Virus record (IMG/VR): IMGVR_UViG_3300028384_000669
Coordinates: 1 to 37,761 of that record
From: a virus
DNA: 37,761 nt
Reading direction: 5' to 3' (one strand)
Part shown: one piece after another, positions 31,480 through 37,761 of the stretch
Position numbering within the stretch: the stretch's first letter is position 1
Layout of the letters: each line of letters starts with the position of its first letter
Notes under the pieces: generated by a model
What the model saw: only the letters and a program-made list of their open reading frames with translations
The model's database searches: none
Told to the model about the DNA's origin: nothing
Program-made: the position numbers and the translations under genes

Positions 31480-31707
31480 TCACATCACCTGTGTTCCGCC
31501 TATAACCACCGATAGCACACCGATAATTGCGGCGGCGAGCCGCTTCATCAAATCAAATCCATTTGTCAGCACTTGATTTTGAACTTCAAGCGCACCTGTG
31601 AGGGACGACATTTGCCTATCGCGTTCTGCTTGTGCGTCAGCCATTTTTGTAAAGGCTTCTTCCAGCCTATCAAGCCTGTGATTTTGTAGTGGGTCTTCTT
31701 CGCTCAT
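31480..31707 (-). CDS. XhlA-like protein: coiled coil plus C-terminal membrane segment
   Basis: A 75-residue protein. Residues about 8-50 are a charged coiled-coil helix (HRLDRLEEAFTKMADAQAERD), and residues about 55-73 form one membrane segment (LAAAIIGVLSVVIGG). This is the order of haemolysin XhlA-type proteins of phages, which assist holins. GAGGTGA precedes ATG 31707. Placed between the fibre gene and three other small genes, it opens the putative release cassette. Confidence 0.65.
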   Translation of the reverse strand: MSEEDPLQNHRLDRLEEAFTKMADAQAERDRQMSSLTGALEVQNQVLTNGFDLMKRLAAAIIGVLSVVIGGTQVM

Positions 31708-31718
31708 TTTTCTTCACC

Positions 31719-34517
31719 TCATGGAATCTGCGGGGGTGCGCCGGGAATAGTAACGACATAAGCGGCGAGCCTATCTATTGCTTCTTGGATAGTGGCAGGT
31801 GGAGGCGCAAGCCAAGAAGCCCCCGAAGTAATCGGGTTAAATGGGTCAATTTCCGCTTGACCCGAAGCAAGGTAGGCTTGGTCAGAAAGATTGCTTGCCG
31901 CCGAAATATCGCCGTTTGCGTCTGCAACAAGAACGGCTGATGTAGCGTTTGTTTGTCGGATTGTCCCGCTTACATGGAGCGTCTCGCTCGGTGTGTTTGT
32001 TCCAACACCAAGACGGTTATTTGCGTCGTCATAGTGCAGGTTCGCATCGTCGCTGGCGAAAGCCGCCCCGTCGCTGAATTGGATAGCACCAGCCACACCC
32101 GATGGCGTTCCTCCACCGCCTGTTGTAACAGAACCGTCAGCCATGAGGTATTCTGTCGCCAAACCGCCCGTCTTGATGAAACCCGTTGATGTGGCCGTCC
32201 CCGCAACGGTAATGTCCGTTGAACCATCGGCAATCGTGATGGCTGTTGTTCCCGATGAAGCATTTGTTCCTGTTCCCAATTGAAGCCCGTCATTGTAGGC
32301 ATAGAGGATGCCGCTATCAAGAGTAATGGGCCGGTTGATATAGAATTGACTCCTGTCTGTGTAAAGGTGAGCATAAGACCCGTTGTTCGCACCAATTAGA
32401 ACATAGCCATCGTTGGTTTGTATTTGAAGCATATTCGTTGTCGTTCCCGACTCACCAAGACGGACTTTGTTATCCGTTTGAGGGTCTGCGGGAATGGCGT
32501 TGAGGGTGATTGTCGTTGCTTCAATCTCGCCTGTCATTGTTCCCCCTGTTTTGGGAAGGGCGGCATCTGCCGTAGCACCTTGAGCCGCCGTAGCGTAGTC
32601 AGCAGGGTCAAATGCCTTTACATCAGCAAGATTGGTCACTTCGGAGTCCATGAGCGCACCAGCGGCGGTGACATTGGTCGTATCTGTTACATCGGCACCA
32701 TCTTCAATATTAAGATGGGACAGCATACTGGTTTTATCAACACCGAGAGCGATTGTTCCGCTTGTTGTGATAGGAGAACCCGAATCAACCTCTATACCAT
32801 CCGAACCTGTCAAAGCAACTGATGTGACAGTCCCGCTACCACCACCACCACCAATTCCTAAATCAGAAGGTGTGATTTTCTTAAATGTGTTGCCGTCGTC
32901 AATATACACATAATCTGCATCGGCACTATTTGTTGTAATAACACCATTGGGAATATCGTTAGTCCTACCAATTGCTGATACCTTCATTCCTTGAGAGACA
33001 TTTGCTGATGCTTGTTTAACACAAACGCCCACATTTTGAACAAGATGCGAGCCACTTGTAGGTCGGGTGATTGTAAGATATGGAGCAGTTCCACCGTGAG
33101 GCGCAACATAAACAATGTCTCGCTCAGCAACGCCCGTAATCGTAATGTTCTCGTTGAGAATACCTGTAATAATCATATTGCCATCTTTAGTGGAAGTGGT
33201 GTTCATTTCTTCCATAGCAAGTCCGATTGCTGGCATTTTAGCAGGGTCGCTTGCATCGGCAATACCAACCTTAATTCTGTTACTTCCACCAATTTCACCT
33301 TTGGAATACAGGGGTGCGCCAAGAGGAATTGTTGCGCCTTCATCGTTGCGAACATTGAAGTGAACGGTGGACTCGGTATCTCTATCACCACGGATTAAGT
33401 GACCTGTCTCACTATCAATCCAAATCGTATTTTCGGGATTTGTTGTTTCGGGGTTTGTTGCTTGCGGAGTAAATACCATACCTGTTGGGTCAATTAGACC
33501 ATCCACAGTTAATTTACCCGTGATATGAAAATCACCATTAACCTTGGGCATCGGGCCGGAAGCATGGCGGGGACTGCGGTAAATGCCGGGTGATATTTGA
33601 CTAAACGACCATGTGCCTCGCAACTTAGGTGTTTTGATTGAACGAATGTCAGCACCTTGGGAAGTATCATCAACCGGGCCTTTTAACACCACACCGTCGT
33701 CAATCTCAAACTCTTCAACGGAAATGTAAGTGTTATCGTCCATCAAGCATTTTTGTCCGGCGGTGTTTGTTTTTAGGACAATTTTACGGTAATATGCCGT
33801 AAATCCCGATGGGTAGCCGGTGGCACCTGCTGTTGGGATGTAAAACCCACCGGAAGTAGCGTAGTATTCAGCCGTCGCCAAACCAAAGTCAATGCTGGTG
33901 CTTGTGATTGAAAATACCTTAAAAGAAAACACCTTGAGTCTGTCGTTGTCCACTAAATCTCCATCGGGTGAAAAATCCGTAGGAGATGTCACAGTAAAGG
34001 AGTCAAAGGTGGCTTTACCACTCGTTCCTGTTGGGGCCACATAATCCGGCGCAAAACGACCGATGCTTAAGGTCACGATGGGGTGCGCGCCATCATCAAA
34101 TTTGGTCACAGGACTGGATGAACCAACCATTTCAAAGGTTATGCCCGTGGCATCGCCGCTATCACCAATTAACACAAACCTTTCGTTGTAGGTTTTGTAA
34201 GACCCGAAAAAGTTAGGGGATGCACCATGCTCAAAAAGAATTTTTGATGCGCCGCCAGCGGCAATCGTTTTATTAAGAAACAATCCCTTGATTCTCATAT
34301 TTGTGTTTAGCGTAAGAGTATAAGAAAAAGTTGATTCAAGAATAACTTCATCAACAGAAAAAGCCGATGCGGGAAGGGCAATATCCCAAACACACCCTTG
34401 CGTAGCACCTGCGTCAAAAATAACTACATCGCCTGCCGCTGGCGTTCCCGAAGGAGTCCAATTTGCGGCTGTGCTTGCGCTTGTAGAAGCCGAGCCATTC
34501 CAAAAATAATTTGTCAT
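31719..34517 (-). CDS. Tail fibre / receptor-binding protein
   Basis: A 932-residue fibre. The N-terminus (NYFWNGSASTSASTAANW) starts a beta-rich section of about 320 residues. The middle includes GTVTSVALTGSDGIEV and ITTSGTIALGVD, standard words of phage fibres, then PKTGGTMTGEI and, near the end, NRLGVGTNTPSETLHVSGTI, the segment that often precedes an S74 chaperone. Here no S74 domain follows; the protein ends with a proline-rich tail (IPGAPPQIP). ATG 34517 is used; TTG 34523 overlaps the previous stop. The first part looks AT-rich compared with neighbours (19 of 60 G/C at 34261-34320), suggesting recent acquisition. It should determine host attachment. Confidence 0.85.
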   Translation of the reverse strand: MTNYFWNGSASTSASTAANWTPSGTPAAGDVVIFDAGATQGCVWDIALPASAFSVDEVILESTFSYTLTLNTNMRIKGLFLNKTIAAGGASKILFEHGASPNFFGSYKTYNERFVLIGDSGDATGITFEMVGSSSPVTKFDDGAHPIVTLSIGRFAPDYVAPTGTSGKATFDSFTVTSPTDFSPDGDLVDNDRLKVFSFKVFSITSTSIDFGLATAEYYATSGGFYIPTAGATGYPSGFTAYYRKIVLKTNTAGQKCLMDDNTYISVEEFEIDDGVVLKGPVDDTSQGADIRSIKTPKLRGTWSFSQISPGIYRSPRHASGPMPKVNGDFHITGKLTVDGLIDPTGMVFTPQATNPETTNPENTIWIDSETGHLIRGDRDTESTVHFNVRNDEGATIPLGAPLYSKGEIGGSNRIKVGIADASDPAKMPAIGLAMEEMNTTSTKDGNMIITGILNENITITGVAERDIVYVAPHGGTAPYLTITRPTSGSHLVQNVGVCVKQASANVSQGMKVSAIGRTNDIPNGVITTNSADADYVYIDDGNTFKKITPSDLGIGGGGGSGTVTSVALTGSDGIEVDSGSPITTSGTIALGVDKTSMLSHLNIEDGADVTDTTNVTAAGALMDSEVTNLADVKAFDPADYATAAQGATADAALPKTGGTMTGEIEATTITLNAIPADPQTDNKVRLGESGTTTNMLQIQTNDGYVLIGANNGSYAHLYTDRSQFYINRPITLDSGILYAYNDGLQLGTGTNASSGTTAITIADGSTDITVAGTATSTGFIKTGGLATEYLMADGSVTTGGGGTPSGVAGAIQFSDGAAFASDDANLHYDDANNRLGVGTNTPSETLHVSGTIRQTNATSAVLVADANGDISAASNLSDQAYLASGQAEIDPFNPITSGASWLAPPPATIQEAIDRLAAYVVTIPGAPPQIP

Positions 34518-34519
34518 AC

Positions 34520-34906
34520 TCAAAGCCTCGTCTTGGTTTTACCGGTCTTAAAGGCCGTGCCACCAACTTCCGAGATAAGAGCGAGCATTTCTTCGCCGCG
34601 CTTGATGAAGCCCCGCAACTGTGCGGTTAGCCGGATGTCTTGCTCTTTGCGCTCGGACTCGTTGACATACGAAGGAATAGTATCAATCATCACCTGCAAG
34701 CAATCAGCGCACACGAGAGCCTTAATCGCAGTCTCCTTTTGTGCTTCTGTCACTACATTGGTTGAATCGGCGGCAAGAACGCTTCGGTTGCGAGCGGATT
34801 TGTTGACCTGCTCGGTTCTCATACTGATATACTCAGTGATTGTTGCATCATTCAAGCCTCGTGGCCTGTTGAGCAAATCACGAATGTTGTCCGTGGTCAC
34901 GGTCAT
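34520..34906 (-). CDS. Head-tail adaptor candidate
   Basis: A 128-residue, almost wholly helical protein (TDNIRDLLNRPRGLNDATITEYISMRTE as start, then ETAIKALVCADCLQVMIDTI and ERKEQDIRLTAQLRGFIKRG). Size, helix pattern and location soon after the capsid genes resemble head-completion/adaptor proteins. It starts in a 4-nt overlap with the preceding gene. A role as adaptor is plausible, but an unrelated head protein is not excluded. Confidence 0.5.
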   Translation of the reverse strand: MTVTTDNIRDLLNRPRGLNDATITEYISMRTEQVNKSARNRSVLAADSTNVVTEAQKETAIKALVCADCLQVMIDTIPSYVNESERKEQDIRLTAQLRGFIKRGEEMLALISEVGGTAFKTGKTKTRL

Positions 34907-35256
34907 TCTTCTTCACCCAACCCATTGACAGGCCACCTGTCGTTAAAATCTTTGGGGACATCAATGACTTCAACTCCATTTGGGGCAACGGGTGTGCGTC
35001 CAAGAACAAAAACCAACTTGGTTTCAACGATTTCTTTAGCCATGCGGCTATCGGGAATCCAATAGGTGTTTGCATCGGGAAGAAGCGACAAAGGACTGTC
35101 GGGTTTGCGTGAAGCAGGCTTGGCTAAACGAATAAGCCATCCGTTGCGGGATAGCCAATGTTCGGCACGGTGGCGAAGGTCAGCAACCTTAGCCCCTTTG
35201 GGAATGACGATACCTTTTTTGTTGAGTTGTTTAACCAGTTTTGCACGCTCGCTCAT
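34903..35256 (-). CDS. SAP/HeH-like virion or DNA-binding protein
   Basis: A 117-residue protein. The start LVKQLNKKGIVIPKGAKVADL has the helix-extended loop-helix (SAP/HeH) pattern that binds DNA or acts in phage head proteins. The rest is strand-rich (TYWIPDSRMAKEIVETKLVFVLG) and ends acidic (GLGEEE). It overlaps both neighbours by 4 nt. It probably belongs to the head module; no further function can be read. Confidence 0.5.
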   Translation of the reverse strand: MSERAKLVKQLNKKGIVIPKGAKVADLRHRAEHWLSRNGWLIRLAKPASRKPDSPLSLLPDANTYWIPDSRMAKEIVETKLVFVLGRTPVAPNGVEVIDVPKDFNDRWPVNGLGEEE

Positions 35257-35375
35257 GCCTTCTTCTCCTTCTTTGCTCTACTACTCTTCTTTTTTGGTTT
35301 AACCAACACATAACGATTGGACTTGACATCAAAACGGTAAGTATCACCGTTTTTGTCTTTCCATTCTTCAATCAC
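35253..35375 (-). CDS. Small basic protein (40 aa), GTG start
   Basis: A 40-residue frame from GTG 35375, with a perfect AGGTGAT (35381-35387) 5 nt upstream, overlapping the next gene by 4 nt. It has a short strand section (DTYRFDVKSNRYVLVKP) and a lysine-rich end (KKKSSRAKKEKK). Listed because start signal and overlap are both exact. It may bind DNA or a head surface; function unknown. Confidence 0.5.
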   Translation of the reverse strand: MIEEWKDKNGDTYRFDVKSNRYVLVKPKKKSSRAKKEKKA

Positions 35376-35389
35376 GAAGAATCACCTAA

Positions 35390-35851
35390 TCAGTTGCCTT
35401 CAATGTATTCAACATTGATGAAGAAAACACCTGCGGTCAAAGCGGCAGTTGCCACGGTTGCGAGAACACCCGTAGGAACGGCGACTTTTAGGGGCAAATC
35501 ATTGGTTCCGGCGAAAACGGCATCCTCAGTCAGCGAAGCCTTAGCAGTAGCGGCCTTGAAAGCATCGGTGTTGCCAAGCAGACCAAAAGCAACGGTAGCC
35601 GAACCACTTGAAGTGACCGCCGTTTCAATTTCAATCGTTGCGTTGGTGATGATGGCGTTTTGAGGAATCAGTTGCGCTGTTCCGCTTTCATCGTTAAGGG
35701 TGATAGCCCCAATTGCACCACCGTCAGTAGCAAATGAATACTTGAACGAAAGGTGCTTTGGTTGATTCCCGTCAGTCTTGGCGTTGCTAACAGCGTCGTC
35801 AGCGAGATACTTCGTTTCCACGAAGTCTTGAAACTTTCGGTTTTGAGCCAA
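35390..35851 (-). CDS. Virion protein next to the capsid gene, TTG start
   Basis: A 153-residue protein, strand-rich, alanine- and threonine-rich (GGAIGAITLNDESGTAQLI, NATIEIETAVTSSGSATVAFG, VATVATAALTAGVFFINVEYI). It follows the major capsid gene after 11 nt. The start is TTG 35851 with GAGGTGAT (35857-35864) 5 nt upstream. The regular two-sheet pattern suggests a decoration or minor structural protein on the capsid. No named family. Confidence 0.6.
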   Translation of the reverse strand: MAQNRKFQDFVETKYLADDAVSNAKTDGNQPKHLSFKYSFATDGGAIGAITLNDESGTAQLIPQNAIITNATIEIETAVTSSGSATVAFGLLGNTDAFKAATAKASLTEDAVFAGTNDLPLKVAVPTGVLATVATAALTAGVFFINVEYIEGN

Positions 35852-35856
35852 GTTTA

Positions 35857-35864
35857 ATCACCTC
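35857..35864 (-). promoter_or_regulatory. Ribosome-binding site deciding TTG 35851
   Basis: GAGGTGAT on the minus strand, an exact complement of the usual archaeal 16S rRNA 3' end (ATCACCTC), 5 nt before TTG 35851. No in-frame ATG lies nearby. Confidence 0.6.
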
Positions 35865-36792
35865 AAATGACGCCCGTGATTCGTGCAATACGGTTTGACT
35901 TACCGGAAGCCGCACCGTCTTGGTGTTCGTGAACCACACTGCCCATGTAGCCGGTCAAGAGCCAATCAAAGCCAACACCGGGGAGGCGAGTCAATTCGGT
36001 TTCTTGGTAGCCAGCACCGTTGTAGGTAAAGAATTCAGCCGTTTCAGCACCGGGAATCAACAGGAGAGCATCGTCCTCAATGGCGGCGGAGGCGGCACCC
36101 TCAAGGAGTTTTCCGCCCGTGTAGTCTCGTGTGTAGTAAATGGTCATGTTGGCGATTCGGCGCATGTGGTCTTGGAGGGACTCAACAACATTTCCGTAAA
36201 GTTGGGTGTTGAGAAGTGCGCTTCGGGTGGAGGCAGGGAGGATAAGAGCCATTGGCTCGTCGCCCGACACACGGCCTTCTGCGAAGATTTTGTCCATCGT
36301 AGCCAACAAATCCTTTTCTTCATCAGCGGAGGCTGAACCGAAGGTTGCGGTAGCGGCTTGGGTTTGACCAGCACCGCCATGAAGGGTGGATAGAATGTTG
36401 TTGTCTATCACATCGGCTCGTCCACGAACGATAGCCAATTGCTGGCGGTCAATGTTTTCAAAGGATTCACCACGGAGGCGCACGGTGTCAAGGAAGACAC
36501 AGCGGCCTTGACCCTTCTGCAACTTCACGGTGTAGTTGCTCGTGCCAATCTTGGTGGGGTCAACCGTTGCGGCATCGTCCAGTGGGTAGGAGAATGAGCC
36601 TTGGACACCCGTATACCACTTGAATTCAAGCCAAGGGACGGTTCGGGTTCCAACAACCTGCGTTCCAACAGCAATCCGGGTGGATTGGAGTTGAATGAAG
36701 TCTCGGAGGGTTTGTTCAAGAACAGCGTCACCAGTCCCGAATGGGCCAGCGGCGGCTGATGCGTTCATAATTTCGTGTAGTGATTTGTTCAT
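35863..36792 (-). CDS. Major capsid protein, HK97 fold
   Basis: A 310-residue protein. The N-terminal helix (NKSLHEIMNASAAAG) is followed by a helix-rich section (VLEQTLRDFIQLQS), an E-loop-like strand section (WLEFKWYTGVQGSFSYPLD), a central P-domain with a long helix (EEKDLLATMDKIFAEG) and the line PMALILPASTRSALLN, then the A-domain with DDALLLIPGAETAEFFTYNGAG. Size and pattern fit HK97-type capsid proteins, and flanking decoration-like and scaffold-like genes support it. It should form the icosahedral shell. ATG 36792 is chosen: AAAAGGAG lies 9-10 nt upstream, while the ATG at 36801 is almost in contact with that site. Confidence 0.85.
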   Translation of the reverse strand: MNKSLHEIMNASAAAGPFGTGDAVLEQTLRDFIQLQSTRIAVGTQVVGTRTVPWLEFKWYTGVQGSFSYPLDDAATVDPTKIGTSNYTVKLQKGQGRCVFLDTVRLRGESFENIDRQQLAIVRGRADVIDNNILSTLHGGAGQTQAATATFGSASADEEKDLLATMDKIFAEGRVSGDEPMALILPASTRSALLNTQLYGNVVESLQDHMRRIANMTIYYTRDYTGGKLLEGAASAAIEDDALLLIPGAETAEFFTYNGAGYQETELTRLPGVGFDWLLTGYMGSVVHEHQDGAASGKSNRIARITGVI

Positions 36793-36811
36793 CTTTTTCA
36801 TCTCCTTTTCA

Positions 36812-37225
36812 TCAAGCAGTTGCACATTGGCTGGTGTTCACAGGAATGAGGTCGCCAGCCGTAGCGACAGTTTCACCTTCACCGACATAGACGCCGACCA
36901 ATTTATCGGAGCCTGCCGTTCCGCCGACACGCCCGCTACCCTTGAGGTAGACGAGTTGTCCGGTGGTGTAAGTTTCAGCGAGAGCGGCAACCATGTGGAC
37001 GCCGCCCATTGGGAAGTAAGACACCGTAGCACTTGCGGTTTCAAGCACAAGGTCGGCATCTCGGCTGGATTCGCCAGCGGAAACGCCCAAAGGCACATCC
37101 GTTGCGGCCCCAACTTGAAGTTTGTTGTTTGTTCCATCCTTTGCCAAGATGATGCCGACACCGCTAACGGTTTCAGCGTCTTTCAAAGTTGCGTTTCGTG
37201 GGTCGTTTCCTGTAAATGCTACCAT
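36812..37225 (-). CDS. Capsid decoration/cement-like protein (DUF2190-like)
   Basis: A 137-residue strand-rich protein with the layout of phage decoration proteins: a start with VSGVGIILAKDG, a line LQVGAATDVPLGVSAGE, a middle section (ADLVLETASATVSYFPMGG) and the end TGQLVYLKGSGRVGGTAG ... LVGVYVGEGETVATAG. These glycine-punctuated strands resemble DUF2190 and head-decoration families. Location one gene before the capsid protein fits. AGGTGA lies 6-7 nt upstream of ATG 37225. It would stabilise the capsid shell from outside. Confidence 0.7.
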   Translation of the reverse strand: MVAFTGNDPRNATLKDAETVSGVGIILAKDGTNNKLQVGAATDVPLGVSAGESSRDADLVLETASATVSYFPMGGVHMVAALAETYTTGQLVYLKGSGRVGGTAGSDKLVGVYVGEGETVATAGDLIPVNTSQCATA

Positions 37226-37236
37226 ATTTATTCACC

Positions 37237-37710
37237 TCAAAGTTCGTCAAAGCGTGGGGCGCGAATGCGGTCGTCGTTGCTCTCAACACCCGAAAGGGTC
37301 TTGTTCCAAGCACCGGCCCAAGCGTTCCATGCTTGACTGTAAAGGGACTGTGGGGTTTCCACCATCTTGCCGTTCAAGTAGTTGGCAACAACGGCTTCCG
37401 AGACAGGCTCGGCGGCAGGTGCTTCCGAAGCCACAGCAGGTTCAGCGGGCTTCATGTCCACAACGGGTTCGGGGTGGCTCTCTTTCCAAGAGGCGATGAT
37501 GGACTCAAGGGTTTCGGAGGAAAGGTCTTCGTGGCCCTTCATGCCGAGTTCGGTTGCGGCTTCAACAAGGGACAGTCGGGCTTCTTCGTGCTTTGCGGCT
37601 TCCATAGCACGCATGTTCTCAAGTTCTGCACGGGCAAGGACGAGTTCGGCTTGAAGTGCCTCCATCTCGCCCGCTTCGGCGTTTTCTTCAACGATATGTT
37701 CTTCGGACAT
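37237..37710 (-). CDS. Putative capsid scaffolding protein (coiled coil)
   Basis: A 157-residue acidic protein. Residues about 8-50 form a long coiled coil (EMEALQAELVLARAELENM). A helix section and a proline-alanine linker (PAVASEAPAAEPVSEA) follow, and a C-terminal part (VANYLNGKMVETPQSLYSQAW ... RIRAPRFDEL) that could dock on the capsid protein. Acidic coiled coils directly upstream of decoration and capsid genes are usually scaffolds. ATG 37710 has AAAGGAGAG 8-9 nt upstream; the frame is open to the window end but the longer version has no such signal. No serine protease motif is seen. Confidence 0.6.
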   Translation of the reverse strand: MSEEHIVEENAEAGEMEALQAELVLARAELENMRAMEAAKHEEARLSLVEAATELGMKGHEDLSSETLESIIASWKESHPEPVVDMKPAEPAVASEAPAAEPVSEAVVANYLNGKMVETPQSLYSQAWNAWAGAWNKTLSGVESNDDRIRAPRFDEL

Positions 37711-37761
37711 GATGTCGCTCTCCTTTCGGTATTCTGTGTGAGAAGCGGTTTGACTTATCAA

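Noticed and set aside
35863-37710. Terminase, portal or prohead protease
   Set aside because: None of the proteins in this end of the window has ATPase, nuclease, portal or protease motifs; these genes probably lie beyond the window.
1-37761. tRNA genes, rRNA, CRISPR arrays, insertion sequences, integrase and attachment sites
   Set aside because: None was seen on reading either strand; without a covariance search short or divergent tRNAs cannot be fully excluded.

Overview
The window looks like part of a tailed dsDNA virus of an archaeon. Replication is archaeal in type: a clamp loader with SRC motif, a sliding-clamp-like protein, family B DNA polymerase, archaeo-eukaryotic primase and an XPF-type nuclease. 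Several plus-strand genes are preceded by archaeal TATA boxes about 26-29 nt before the start codon. The virion genes follow the HK97/siphovirus plan. A nearly complete archaeal replication set joined to a head-tail module is the hallmark of the marine 'magroviruses' assigned to Marine Group II Euryarchaeota (Poseidoniales). That assignment is inference from gene content; no database search was possible.

The left arm (1-16372) is entirely on the plus strand. It opens with a probably truncated unknown gene, a small membrane protein, a winged-helix regulator and a run of short unknown and zinc-ribbon genes. The core follows: clamp loader (2620-3525), OB-fold SSB-like protein (3573-4805), a GroEL-type (group I) chaperonin (4826-6346), a RecA/Sak4-like ATPase (6369-7301), a clamp-like protein (7574-8404), DNA-binding regulators, PolB (9476-11701), an adenine/cytosine-N DNA methyltransferase (11698-12897), a Cas4/RecB-like nuclease (13596-14498), a single-chain primase carrying a PriL-type Fe-S domain (14620-15627) and an XPF/ERCC4 nuclease (15653-16372). 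Many genes overlap by 4 nt. TATA boxes, some in a palindromic AAGCCTTATAAGGCTT context, mark probable operon starts. The only sizeable noncoding stretch (8405-8524) holds nested inverted repeats.

The right arm (16359-37761) is entirely on the minus strand and converges on the left arm with a 14-bp tail-to-tail overlap. Read in transcription order it encodes a scaffold-like coiled-coil protein, a decoration-like protein, an HK97-type major capsid protein, small head proteins, a head-tail adaptor candidate, a 932-aa fibre, four small proteins of which three are membrane proteins (holin-like), neck and tail-completion candidates, a lectin-like/tail-terminator fusion, the tail tube, two tail-assembly chaperone frames joined by a canonical CCCTTTG -1 slippery site, a 1224-aa tape measure, a roughly 2010-aa tail-tip/hub protein with a lectin-like insert, and a final virion protein. 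Terminase, portal and prohead protease are not seen and would be expected beyond position 37761. One tail tube gene and no sheath suggest a long non-contractile tail.

Together the left arm would give the virus largely host-independent DNA synthesis, recombination and protein folding, and the right arm builds and releases the particle. The least ordinary points are the group I chaperonin, the fused primase, the PolB motif changes, the lectin-tail terminator fusion, the fibre and membrane-protein cassette placed inside the neck module, and the structured spacer after the clamp gene.
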